DNA of 64,000 bases from Streptomyces spiramyceticus (GTDB taxonomy: Bacteria; Actinomycetota; Actinomycetes; Streptomycetales; Streptomycetaceae), in the NCBI RefSeq assembly GCF_028807635.1, contig NZ_JARBAX010000002.1, forward strand, positions 682,001 to 746,000. The letters run 5' to 3'. This document shows, one piece after another, positions 16,578-25,519 of this stretch (position 1 is the first letter of the stretch; every line of letters begins with the position of its first letter). A program made the translations under genes and the position numbers. The notes under the pieces were generated by a model that saw only the letters and a program-made list of their open reading frames with translations, had not been told where the DNA came from and ran no database searches.

Positions 16578-17831
16578 ATGCTCACGGTAGTCACCGAGGA
16601 CGGCTCGACGCGAGGCGGGTCCCTGATCGACGAGATCGTCCGGGAGGGCGCCAGGCGGATGCTGGCCGCCGCGCTGGAGGCCGAAGTTGACGCCTACATA
16701 GCCGAGTTGGCCGAGGAGAAGGACGAGCGCGGGCGGCGGCTCGTGGTCCGCAACGGACACCACCAGCCCCGGAACGTGACCACCGCGGCCGGGACGGTCG
16801 AGGTCAAGGCTCCACGCGTTAACGATAAGCGCATCGACGAGGAGACGGGCGAGCGCAAGCGGTTCTCCTCGGCGATCCTGCCGCCCTGGGCAAGGAAGTC
16901 CCCGAAGATCAGCGAGGTGTTGCCGCTTCTCTACCTGCACGGCCTGTCCAGCGGCGACTTCGTGCCCGCGCTCGAGCAGTTCCTCGGCTCCTCCGCCGGC
17001 CTTTCCCCGCCCACCGTGACCCGGCTGACCACCCAGTGGCAGGCCGACCACAAGGCGTTCGGCGAGCGCGACCTGTCCGCCACGGACTACGTCTACGTCT
17101 GGGCCGACGGCATCCACCTGCGCATACGCCTGGAAGAGGCCAAGGCCGCCGTCCTGGTTGTGATGGGCGTGCGCGCGGACGGCACCAAGGAACTGATCGC
17201 CATGACCGACGGCTACCGGGAATCCGCGGAGTCCTGGGCGAACCTGCTGCGGGATGCCGCCCGGCGGGGCATGCGCGCTCCCGTCCTCGCTGTCGGCGAC
17301 GGCGCCCTCGGCTTCTGGAATGCGCTTCACGAGGCCTTCCCCGAAACCCGTCACCAAAGGTGTTGGGTTCACAAGACGGCCAACGTCCTCGACAGCCTGC
17401 CCAAGTCGGCCCAGCCCGCGGCGAAGAAGGCCATCCAGGACATCTACAACGCCGAGGACAAGGAGCACGCGGCCAGGGCGGTCAAGGCGTTCGAGAAGCA
17501 GTACAAGGCGAAGTTCCCCAAGGCCGTCAAGAAGATCACGGATGATGAGGCCGAGCTGCTGGCCTTCTACGACTTCCCCGCCGAGCACTGGATCCATCTG
17601 CGGACCACGAACCCGATCGAGTCAACCTTCGCGACCGTGCGGCTGCGGACGAAGGTCACCAAGGGTGCCGGCTCCCGCGCGGCCGCCCTGGCGATGGTGT
17701 TCAAGCTCGTCGAGTCCGCCCAGGCACGATGGCGGGCCGTCAACGCACCCCACCTCGTCGCCCTGGTGAGGGCCGGAGCCCGCTTCGAACGCGGCGAGCT
17801 CCTCGAACGCCCCGAGACGCTCGCGGCATAA
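16578..17831 (+). CDS. IS256-family (Mutator-type) transposase
   Basis: 417 residues, the family's usual length. GRRLVVRNGHHQPRNVTTAA is the typical N-terminal G-N-G-x-x-x-R block. The catalytic core shows YVYVWADGIHLRIRLEEAKA (first Asp), AVGDGALGFWNALHEAFPET (second Asp), QRCWVHKTANVLDSLPKS (C-x2-H region) and TTNPIESTFATVRLRTKVTK (catalytic Glu in N-P-I-E-S). No frameshift is present, so it appears functional. It mobilises the element at 16456-18201. Confidence 0.95.
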   Translation: MLTVVTEDGSTRGGSLIDEIVREGARRMLAAALEAEVDAYIAELAEEKDERGRRLVVRNGHHQPRNVTTAAGTVEVKAPRVNDKRIDEETGERKRFSSAILPPWARKSPKISEVLPLLYLHGLSSGDFVPALEQFLGSSAGLSPPTVTRLTTQWQADHKAFGERDLSATDYVYVWADGIHLRIRLEEAKAAVLVVMGVRADGTKELIAMTDGYRESAESWANLLRDAARRGMRAPVLAVGDGALGFWNALHEAFPETRHQRCWVHKTANVLDSLPKSAQPAAKKAIQDIYNAEDKEHAARAVKAFEKQYKAKFPKAVKKITDDEAELLAFYDFPAEHWIHLRTTNPIESTFATVRLRTKVTKGAGSRAAALAMVFKLVESAQARWRAVNAPHLVALVRAGARFERGELLERPETLAA

Positions 17832-17843
17832 GGTCAGGCCACC

Positions 17844-18167
17844 ATGACCGACTACGACACCTACGGCACCAGCACACACACCGCGAGTGAACTGGTCCGC
17901 CTCGTCACCGGCCACCTCGATGTGGTCTTCACCGAGCGCGAAAGTGACTACCTGGGCGTCTACCACCTCGCCCAGGGCACTTACGGACGCATCGAGATCC
18001 AGCCGAACGCCATCCCCGGCGATGACGGCCAGGACGACCTCTACACCCCGGAACACCCGGCGGTCCGGGTCCTCTTGCTCACCAACACCCCGGCCCCAGA
18101 GCCCACCCTGCACACCCGCCTGGGCACCATCCAAGGTCTCGTGCACCTGGGCCGCGAATCATGGTGA
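17844..18167 (+). CDS. Small passenger protein of the IS256 element
   Basis: 107 residues, starting 12 bp after the transposase stop and ending inside the IS, so it travels with the element. It is acidic, with ASELVRLVTGHLDVVFTERE, GVYHLAQGTYGRIEIQPNAI and a Pro/Thr-rich centre. No signal peptide, membrane segment or known motif. Because it is cotranscribed with the transposase, a role in regulating transposition is conceivable but unproven. Confidence 0.65.
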   Translation: MTDYDTYGTSTHTASELVRLVTGHLDVVFTERESDYLGVYHLAQGTYGRIEIQPNAIPGDDGQDDLYTPEHPAVRVLLLTNTPAPEPTLHTRLGTIQGLVHLGRESW

Positions 18168-18201
18168 GCCGCTGCTGACCCACAACTCTTGACAATTACT
18201 C

Positions 18202-18569
18202 CTTTCGCCGTCGGGCACGCGCGTTGCTGGAGCGGTGGGCCAGCCGAAAACGAGGTCCAGGAACGCGGTGTGGGAGGCGTGGTCGCTCGCACCCTCCCAG
18301 CGGCCGGCGGAGACTTCACGGATTCCGTCGCGGACAAGTATTTGCAGCCCGCGGGTTTCTGCGAGTGGAGTGGCTGTGAGCTGGGTGCGTTGGTGTATGG
18401 ATGCGTAGAGGGCACCGATCTTTTCGTCGGCGATGGCGACGGGAAGGGCTGTGGCCTGTTGCTGGCCAAGGCGGGTCAGACCGGGGCCGGGGAGGGTTGT
18501 GTGCATGGTGTAGGCGACATTGGCGGTGGTCTGGCCGTGGCGGATCAGAATCAGACGCATGGGCTCCAT
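18202..18569 (-). pseudogene. Histidine phosphatase, N-terminal part (split by IS256)
   Basis: Starting at MEPMRLILIRHGQTTANVAY (ATG at 18569, or 18560 for MRLIL), it carries the catalytic L-I-R-H-G-Q of the histidine phosphatase/phosphoglycerate mutase superfamily, then GLTRLGQQQATALPVAIADE and DGIREVSAGRWEGASD, containing the family's E-x-x-x-G-x-W-E-G. The reading is cut after TRVPDGE at the IS256 end. The rest lies at 16155-16455. It would have hydrolysed phosphoesters; the substrate cannot be told. Confidence 0.85.
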
Positions 18570-18653
18570 GGTCGCGTCTGCCTGGCGATTCGGGCAGATG
18601 GCCACGTTTTCAAGAGCGAGCCAGCACGGGCCCCGGCGCTACTCGAGAGCGCT

Positions 18654-18908
18654 TCAGATGAGGGCCAGCGTGTTGAGGCGCGCACGCGTGAGTGCCACGT
18701 AGAGGGCACGGTGGTCTGCCTCCGTAGGGTCGAGGCCGAGCCCCAGGGCCGAGATGTCTGCGCTGCTCAGCTTTATGGCCACCGTGTTCCACTCTCGACC
18801 TTTGGACTGGTGGCATGTGAGGCCGGGAACCAACTGGGCATCTCCGAGCCTGAGCTGTAGGCGGGTCAGTGCGAGGACGGGCTTGCGTGCGTAGCGTTGT
18901 GCAGCTAG
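18654..18908 (-). pseudogene. GajB-like UvrD helicase, C-terminal part (beyond IS insertion)
   Basis: Read leftward from the CTAG duplication: LAAQRYARKPVLALTRLQLR, then LTCHQSKGREWNTVAIKL (UvrD-type motif V) and DHRALYVALTRARLNTLAL (motif VI, with its ATP-finger Arg), stop at 18654-18656. It joins in frame to the main part at 21034-22264 when a single CTAG is kept: the codon CTA spans the first three bases and G begins GCT. This fragment has no start and cannot be expressed as a helicase alone. Confidence 0.85.
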
Positions 18909-19555
18909 GGCCTGTCTCTCCGATCACGAGAGTTGGGCCGGGCCGGGGTTGGCTGGCCCCAGCCGTGCTCAACCGACTGGCGGCATCGGGCGGGTTCGTC
19001 TCCTGCGCCGGTGAACAGTGCGGTCAGCATGGGTGCGCCGTGAGCAAGGGTCTGGTGCGGCAGGGGGCCTGTGGCGACGAGGGATGCGAGTCCGTGGCCG
19101 ATAGTCCAGCTCTGTGTTGCCAGTTCCAGCGGGTCGACCTCGTCGCGGAAGCGGCCGCTCGCCTTGGCCCGCTCGATGGCCTCGACGAGACGGTGCAGGG
19201 TTTCGTCCGCGGCGCCGGAGTCTTCGAGGTCGAAGCCCGCGTCGAACATGACGCGGTAGAGGTCAGGGTTTTCCAGGGCGTTGGCCAGGTAGGCGGCGCC
19301 CAGGGCGGCGAGGTCTCGTACCGGGTCCGCGGACATCTTGACGGCTGCGAGTTGGGTGGCCAGGCGTGTGAAGCCTTCTTGTCGCAGTGCCTTCCAGAGG
19401 CCGTCCATGCCGCCGAAGTAGGTGTAGACGGCCATCGTTGATACGCCGGTTCCGGCGACCAGGGTGCGCAGTGTGACCGGTTGCCTCGTCCGCAGCATCT
19501 GTGCGGCCCGCTCGAGGAGCAGGGAGCGGACCGCTGGATCTTTCGTCCTTGCCAT
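18905..19555 (-). CDS. TetR-family transcriptional regulator carried inside the IS
   Basis: 216 residues from the ATG at 19555. The N-terminal helix-turn-helix is MLRTRQPVTLRTLVAGTGVS followed by TMAVYTYFGGMDGLWKALRQ, the classic TetR block. The rest is a ligand-binding helical domain (LGAAYLANALENPDLYRVMF, TIGHGLASLVATGPLP). The frame runs through the left terminal repeat and uses the TAG of the CTAG target duplication as its stop, so the last dozen residues are encoded by the IS end. Its start is about 80 bp from that of the RidA gene, so it most likely controls that gene and itself. Confidence 0.88.
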   Translation of the reverse strand: MARTKDPAVRSLLLERAAQMLRTRQPVTLRTLVAGTGVSTMAVYTYFGGMDGLWKALRQEGFTRLATQLAAVKMSADPVRDLAALGAAYLANALENPDLYRVMFDAGFDLEDSGAADETLHRLVEAIERAKASGRFRDEVDPLELATQSWTIGHGLASLVATGPLPHQTLAHGAPMLTALFTGAGDEPARCRQSVEHGWGQPTPARPNSRDRRDRP

Positions 19556-19635
19556 GGTTTCACAATACATAGCGTCGTTATGCTTTGATGGGTGCTGATC
19601 TTGCTGCTCCTGACGCCACGAGGAAGAGGTCGTTC

Positions 19636-20043
19636 ATGTCTGTGACGCTGCTCAATCCCGAGGGATTGCCGAAGCCCGAGGTCTACCGGCAGCTGTCGGT
19701 CGCCACCGGATCGAAGCTGGTGTTCCTCGCGGGGCAGGTCGCCCGCGACGCCGACGGCCAGCCCGTGGGCCAAGGGGACTTCGCCGCTCAGGTCGAGCAG
19801 TGCTATCTCAACATCGGCACCGCTCTGGCCGCGATCGGCGGCTCCTTCGATGACGTGGCGAAGCTGACCATCTACGTCGTCGACTGGAGTCCCGAGAAGA
19901 TGCCGCTGCTGGGTGAGGGTGTGGGCCGGGCGGCAGCGAAACTGGGCGTCGATCCGGTCAAGCCGATCACCCTGCTGGGCGTCGCGGCGCTGGGGGAACC
20001 GGACCTCCTGGTCGAGGTCGAAGCCACCGCGGTCATCGAATAG
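19636..20043 (+). CDS. RidA/YjgF-family protein carried inside the IS
   Basis: 135 residues with GAAGAGG before the ATG. LVFLAGQVARDADGQPVGQG, FAAQVEQCYLNIGTALAAIG and DDVAKLTIYVVDWSPEKMPL are conserved RidA-family strands and helices. In true RidA enamine deaminases a conserved Arg sits in P-A-R-T/S; here the corresponding stretch is KPITLLGVAALGEPDLLVEV, with Ile in that place. It is therefore better placed in a Rid subgroup without the canonical deaminase Arg. The divergent TetR gene is its probable regulator. Its benefit to the IS or host is unknown. Confidence 0.85.
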   Translation: MSVTLLNPEGLPKPEVYRQLSVATGSKLVFLAGQVARDADGQPVGQGDFAAQVEQCYLNIGTALAAIGGSFDDVAKLTIYVVDWSPEKMPLLGEGVGRAAAKLGVDPVKPITLLGVAALGEPDLLVEVEATAVIE

Positions 20044-20080
20044 CCGTAGCACTGCGAGCAGGGAGACTCTGGGGCTGACC

Positions 20081-21018
20081 ATGCTGAGTCGGGGGGATCT
20101 GACGGACGGCGAGTGGGCGCTGCTGGAGCCGCTTTTGCCGGTGGGCAACAACCGGTGCGGCCGTTGGCGCGATCACCGGCAGGTGATCAACGGGATCATC
20201 CACCGGCTGGGCACCGGGGTGCAGTGGCGGGAACTGCCCGAACGCTTCGGCCCGTGGAAGACCGTCCACAAGCGGCACTTGCTGTGGTCGGCCGACGGCA
20301 CCTGGGAGAGGCTCCTGCGGCACGTTCAGTCGGAAGCCGACGCCGAAGGCGGCATCGACTGGAACATCAACGTCGACTCCACCGTCGCGCGTGCTCACCA
20401 GCACGCCGCAGGAGCACCTCGGACTCCGCCGCCCCCGCCGAGCCCTTCAAAAGGGGGACGCCGAAGGCCAGTGCGGCGGCTGTCGCCCATGGTGATGCCG
20501 CACGGCCTCCTGGAGGGGGCGGCGCCCCGGGCGAAGCTCTCGGCCGGTCCCGCGGCGGCCTGACCACCAAGATTCACATCGCCGCGGAGGGCCACTGCCG
20601 CCCGCTGTCTCTACTGATCACGCCGGGACAACGGGCGGACTGCACACAGTTCGAGCGGGTCATGGACAAGATCCATGTCCCGCGCGCGGGACGAGGCCGT
20701 CCCCGCCGCACGCCGGACAGCGTGAGCGCCGACAAGGCATACAGCAATCGCAAGATCCGCGCCTACCTCCGCAAACGCGGTATCCGGCACGCGATCCCGG
20801 AGAAGAGGGACCACAAGGCCGCCCGCCTGCGCAGGGGTTCACGCGGCGGACGGCCCCCGGGCTTCGACAAAGACCGGTACAGAGATCGCAACACGGTCGA
20901 GCGGGCAATCAACAAGCTGAAACAGTTCCGGGCCGTAGCTACCCGCTATGACAAGCGCGGATATGTCTATCTCGGCACTGTCACCGCTGCCGCACTCCTC
21001 ATCTGGCTCCGATCATGA
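20081..21018 (+). CDS. IS5-type transposase made by -1 frameshift
   Basis: Frame A (20081-20563) encodes LSRGDLTDGEWALLEPLLPV, RWRDHRQVINGIIHRLGTG, PERFGPWKTVHKRHLLWSAD and the first catalytic Asp (NINVDSTVARAHQHAAG). Frame B, minus one, runs to 21018 with RSRGGLTTKIHIAAEGHCRP, SVSADKAYSNRKIRAYLRKR (second Asp) and RDRNTVERAINKLKQFRAVA (Glu). They overlap around TCA AAA GGG near 20449, where A-AAA-G would allow a -1 slip. A complete DDE set is present. The same two-frame design is seen in the truncated relative at 6375 and the unrelated IS at 8926. Confidence 0.85.
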
Positions 21019-21033
21019 TCGGAGAGACAGGAC

Positions 21034-22264
21034 CTAGCGCCGGTACGAGATCGGCCAGCCCGTCTGAAAGGATCTCCCATACTTGCCGAGATGGGGTGCC
21101 CTCTTTCAGGTGAGATACGGCATCCTGCAGGCAGGCGTGGAGAGTTGTCGCTAGATTCTCCTTTTCGAGACCCAGCGTGGCCAAAGCGTCGTGCAGAAAC
21201 ACTGCCTGCAAGCCGAGCGCATGCTGGGTGATCTCGTTGAGAAGCAGTGTGCATATCGCTTCTTGGGCTTGTCCTACGCCAGGCTTGATGGCGAGGGGGA
21301 GTACGTGTGCATCGGCGCCCCAAAGTGCCTGCCATCTATGTGCAATGACTACATCGGCGTCCTGAGCGTTGCCGGGGGGCAGTTGCGCTGGCAGCCGCCT
21401 GCGCAGCTTGCTCGTTAGAGACGCCTGCTTGTCGCTTCCCCACCGGAATGATTTGTCCAGGTGGTGTGTGGTGAAGCTGTTCTCGCTGATGTATGTCGTC
21501 ATTGCCGCGGGACGTGCGCCTCTGAACTCGTAGAGGGCTTGCCAGGGGTCCCCGACCAGAGTGAGTGACCTGCACCCTGACGCGGCCAGCGAGAAGATGT
21601 CCCTGTCCAAGTCGTTGGCGTCGAATACCTCGTCCACTGTCAATGATCGTATGGTGCCCTCGAAGTAGGAGGTTAATGCTTCCCTTGCCTCGCCGGTTGC
21701 AAGGGCGCCTTGCAGGACTTCCCGTACGTTGTCGTGCGTGCATCTGCCCTCAGAGATCGCTTTCTTGAAGTCCAGGACGGAGGGGTGGCCAGCGGACTGA
21801 GATTCGTCAACGGTTCTGATGACGACCTGTCCGTTGTCGACCCTCAGAACGGGCCTTATGCGCCCGGGCTTCGCGGAGAGGGCCGTTCGCCACGTGTCCA
21901 GGACTTCGAGATCGGTGTGACCGCCTGGCCACCGGAGGACGCCCTCTTGAAGGAGGTGGAAGAGAAGGTCACACAGCAGGGTGTCCAGGGTCACGATGCG
22001 GTGCGGCCAGGTCACTGATGACGGGCCCCAGTACCGGATGACGCGGGTCCGTAGTTCCTCGGTGGCTGACCGTGTGAAGCTGACGGCTACGACGGCCCGC
22101 CGGTCGGTGCTGGCGGAAAAGCGGTGCAGTCCGAACCGCAAGGCCGAGACCGTGGTCTTTCCCGAGCCAGGCGCTGCTTCCACGTATACGAGGCCGTGCG
22201 GACTGCCGCTGGCCATGAGCTGTCGTGGCGTCAGGCCGTTGACCCCCGCGCTGGGCTCAGACAT
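21034..22264 (-). pseudogene. GajB-like UvrD-family helicase, N-terminal part (split by IS)
   Basis: ATG at 22264 overlaps the last 8 bp of the upstream ATPase gene. Motif I is VEAAPGSGKTTVSALRFGL, Ia SFTRSATEELRTRVIRYWG, II LTVDEVFDANDLD, III LVGDPWQALYEFRGARP, IV LDKSFRWGS. The frame enters the IS5-type element after ADLVPAL and continues at 18908. Joined, the protein is about 494 residues, the usual length of Gabija GajB. GajB acts with GajA in anti-phage defence. The insertion removes motifs V and VI, so ATP-driven unwinding should be lost. Confidence 0.85.
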
Positions 22265-24500
22265 TGCTCTGTGCTCCCGGCCATTGCCCCGGTATCGGTA
22301 CTCGTGCGGTGGCCCAGTCCCCAGGACCGAAGCCCACCGCGTGGTCCTGCTGCGTCGGACGCGCGACGAGTAGATCGTGCCAGTCCAGTGCCTCCTCCGC
22401 ATCGGCGATTGCTGGCTCGGGCTCTGCCTCCGTCGGGTCGGGTTCGTGCTCCTGCCAGAAGGCCGGTTCGTCGAGATCGTCCCAGTGGAAAGGCTCCGGG
22501 GTCTCGTCCCAGATGTTGTCCGGCGCAAGCCAGGCGGGCGGTTCCGTGACGGCCTCGTCGGCCGCGGGATCGGTGGCAACGGATTCCGAGGCAGCGGGGT
22601 AGAGGAAGTCGAAGAGATTCCTGAGGTGGTCGGGTATGCGGATAGACGCGAGGCCGTCAGCAAACTCACGGTCGGTGTCGGTGGCGTCGCGCAGCAGGGC
22701 GGCCAGGGTCAGGGCGAACTCAGCCTTGCGCCGTGCGCCTCGCCCTTCCTTGACCCCTTCATCTCCGTCCTTGCCCACCCGCCGACTGCCGAAGTAGGCG
22801 CGAACGCTCTCGACGGTGACTTCGGCCAGTGGGTGCTCGGGGTCGACCGATTGTTGGGCAGCTGCGATCAGGTGCTCGTTGCCCGGAGTGATCGCCGGTT
22901 CCAGCGTGGGGTGACTGATGAAGGCTTGGACGATCGATGCATCGTGCTCGGCGAGCCACTTGGGCGCATCGCGCGCGCTGTCGAAGGGCATGTCGCTGTC
23001 GCTGTCGCGCAGGATGGCCAGCTTCGTGCACAGCTCTGCCCCCTGTGTCGCCAGGAGACGGACAGCCCATTGACCGACCTTGGTGCCCATGGGGACGATG
23101 CTCAGGGCATCGATGAAGGCTTGCTTTGATTCGTCGTCTGCGGCCCAGGCCCGGCCGAATTCTCTGACCACGGCGCCTTCTGTCACCCCCTCGACCAGGA
23201 GCAGGCGTTCAGCGAAGAGTGCTGATGAACGGCTTGCGTCGAGGTGCAGTCTGGCCATGCGCAGCGTGGCCTCGCGATGTTGGTGCGGGACGACGTCTTT
23301 CACGCTCCGACTGATGCTTCCCTGGTGTGTGCGGCGTACGACCACGAGTTCCTCCGGGTCGCAGGCGGTGATGATGTCGGTCGCATGACTGGAGAGGATC
23401 ACTTGCAACTCAGGTCGCGACTTGACGGTCCTGCGCAGGTAGCGGACCAGCGAGTGCTGCAGCTGGGGGTGGAGGTGCGCTTCGGGCTTCTCGATGACGA
23501 CCGTTGCGTGGAAGGGGGCCGTGGAGAAGAAGGAGTCTTCCTCCGATGCTGCTTCGGCTTGGGCTTGGACCAGGTTCTCGAATGCTTGCTGGGCCTGCTC
23601 CTCCTCAGAGAGGGGCTCCCCGTCTCCGAGCCCTTGGGGCGGATTCGTCGTTTCGACGGGCGCTTCGGTGGAATCGGGTATCGCTGCCAATGTCACGGCG
23701 ATATGCAGCAGGTTCACATATCCCAGCCCGGAGACCTCCAGAGGACGGGCCTCGGAGCGGCCTTCGATGACGGCGAGCATGATTTCCAGGACGCGCGCAA
23801 GATAGGTGTCGTCGATGACTTGGCCACGGATGTAGGGCTACTGAGGACTTACTCCGGCGGACAGCCTGCCCAAGTGTTCGCCGATTCGTGCTTCCACGGC
23901 GTCGATCAGGCTGTCTTTGGCAAGGTCCTCCAGCAGCCGGGAGGCGCGGGCCCGTAGAGCCACCAGGTTGCGGCTGCCGTGGAGTTCCTGCTGTCGCGCC
24001 CGCAGCAGCTCGACCAGGATGCGTGCCTCGCGTCGGGCCAGTTCGTCCAGCGGATGCCGCCAGGCGGGCAGATAGATCAGTTTGAACTTGTCCAGCTTCG
24101 GGGCAATCCCGTGGTTGTTGGCCAGCCGGGAGGTGACCGTTCCCAGTTGTCGGTGCAGGGAGACACTCCAGGATTCAGCCTCTCCACCAAGGCGCCGGTG
24201 GCCCGTAGTGTGAAGCTCGCGGCCAAGCCGCCCTTCCGCTTCGAGGGCGTTTCCCAGTGCATAGGTGATGTCGATGCTGCGCTCCACGCCAGTATCAGGG
24301 GGTGCCAGTACAGCTGAAGTCGGCCGCGGCAGCACAGGGAACCGGGTTCCGGGGTGGGCGAGGTAGAGCGCGTCTGTGAGTGTCGTCTTGCCGGCGCCGT
24401 TCGCACCGATCAGCACACTGAATCTGCCGGGAAGGTCGCAGCTCATGGGAGTCTCTGCGCTCGCGCGCAGACCGCTCACCGCAACTCGGCTCAGATGCAT
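22257..24500 (-). pseudogene. GajA-like ATPase/TOPRIM (OLD-family) nuclease with internal amber codon
   Basis: From ATG 24500: VAVSGLRASAETPMSCDLPG, Walker A VLIGANGAGKTTLTDALYLA; then SGLGYVNLL (ABC-like signature), VVIEKPEAHLHPQLQHSLVR (Walker B), ILSSHATDII (H-loop), and a TOPRIM nuclease with LLLVEGVTEGAVVREFGRA and KLAILRDSDSDMPF (D-x-D). At 23840-23838 an in-frame TAG separates LSAGVSPQ from PYIRGQVIDDTYLARVLE. Both sides are the same frame, and a Trp codon (TGG) would fit, so a single substitution is likely. About 747 codons in all, longer than typical GajA (about 580) because of an acidic Trp-rich tail. The downstream helicase overlaps it, as in Gabija/class 2 OLD operons. Confidence 0.82.
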
Positions 24501-24691
24501 GGCAGATCCCCCGATCAGATAGGTCACTCTGTGAACATCATCGCTCAGCGACATGCATATGCAGGCCCCTTTTGATCGTTGCGAAACGTTCCGCGGCGTT
24601 TCGGCACTCGCATGCGGCGAGGCTGTCGGGTTCGTCGTGCTGGAAGCTAACCGCAGGATTCTTGATCAGGGTTCGGCGGCACACTGACGGT

Positions 24692-25129
24692 ATGACTCCG
24701 TGGGGGACGCTCCTTGCGACCGTTACCAGTGCGGCCATCGCCCTGCTGGGGCAGTACTTGGCCAAGCGCAGCGAAGCGCCCGCGAAGACCACAGAGCTGC
24801 TGATGAACGCGTGCGTTCACGTAACGTCGTCGAGCAGTGACTTACTCAACCGGGTCTGGGAGGAGCACGTACTGCACCTCGAAGGCCGGGTTCGTGAGTG
24901 GGATCTGGCAGGGCACCGCCTGGCTACCGCACAAATACAGATCCTTTCCCAGGACGCGAGGCTCGTCGCGGCGCTACACGAGGTCAACGATGCGGGCCAG
25001 GCTCTTGGTTCTTACTGGCGACGCGGCAGCGTGGACGAAGTTGAATATCAAACCCGCCGCGACCGGTATCGGAAGGCGGTACGCCAGTTCACCGAGCACA
25101 GTGGCCGCGCGATCCGTAGCCATGCCTGA
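24692..25129 (+). CDS. Small membrane-anchored hypothetical protein
   Basis: 145 residues from the ATG at 24692. MTPWGTLLATVTSAAIALLG is a single N-terminal membrane helix or signal anchor, followed by a charged helical domain (LLNRVWEEHVLHLEGRVREW, VEYQTRRDRYRKAVRQFTEH). No family recognised. It is divergent from the GajA-like gene, 190 bp between starts, and may be part of the same island, for example an accessory membrane component, but nothing shows that. Confidence 0.6.
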   Translation: MTPWGTLLATVTSAAIALLGQYLAKRSEAPAKTTELLMNACVHVTSSSSDLLNRVWEEHVLHLEGRVREWDLAGHRLATAQIQILSQDARLVAALHEVNDAGQALGSYWRRGSVDEVEYQTRRDRYRKAVRQFTEHSGRAIRSHA

Positions 25130-25519
25130 CTTGTGTGTCCTGCGATGAGGTGAACCCGGAACCCTGAACGCGCCGCTTGCCTTCGTGCACTGTTGTGGTC
25201 GGCTGGGATCAGGTTCGGGGTGTTGCGTGAGGGGCATTGAGCATGTTCTTCGACCCTTGAGCGGGGGTGAGGTGAGGGGCGGGAGGATGGGCGCGTGCTG
25301 TCCCGGGTCCGGGGTCTGACTCATGACACCTTTGACCGAAGTGTCTAAATCACGCAGCGTCGGCCGTTGGCCGGGGATGGTGCGTTGTCGGTGCCGGGCC
25401 GGCGGGGCGTGTCCCGATAGGGGCCTGCCGATCGTTGTGGCGTCCTCACGATTCTGACCGCCCGACGCGGCCCGGTACCGGCAACGCGACGCGCCATCGG
25501 ACCGGAAAGGGGAACGGGC
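25130..25519. other. Non-coding stretch ahead of IS110 transposase
   Basis: About 390 bp. It probably contains the left end of the IS110-type element, which has no terminal inverted repeats to mark it, and its promoter. No gene seen. Confidence 0.45.

Larger units (their letters stand above)
16456..18201 (+). mobile_element. IS256-family insertion sequence
   Basis: 1746 bp with imperfect terminal repeats: left GAGCAATGCTCAAGACCTG, right (reversed) GAGTAATTGTCAAGAGTTG. The 9-bp sequence CTTTCGCCG is duplicated immediately outside both ends (16447-16455 and 18202-18210), as expected for IS256. It carries a transposase and one extra small gene and interrupts a histidine phosphatase on the opposite strand. 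The perfect duplication suggests a recent insertion. Confidence 0.92.
18909..21033 (+). mobile_element. Cargo-carrying IS5-type element with TetR and RidA genes
   Basis: 2125 bp. Left end GGCCTGTCTCTCCGATCA and right end (reversed) GTCCTGTCTCTCCGATCA differ at one base. CTAG is present immediately outside both ends (18905-18908, 21034-21037) and counts as a 4-bp target duplication, as in the IS5 group. Besides a two-frame transposase at the right, the left 1.1 kb encodes a TetR regulator and a RidA-family protein facing away from each other. Ordinary IS5 elements are about half this size. Removing it with one CTAG restores an uninterrupted helicase frame. Confidence 0.88.

Noticed and set aside
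23838..23840. TAG in the GajA-like gene read as pyrrolysine or programmed readthrough
   Set aside because: No recoding signals or pyrrolysine genes are known for such hosts, and the partner helicase is broken too, so loss of function is simpler.
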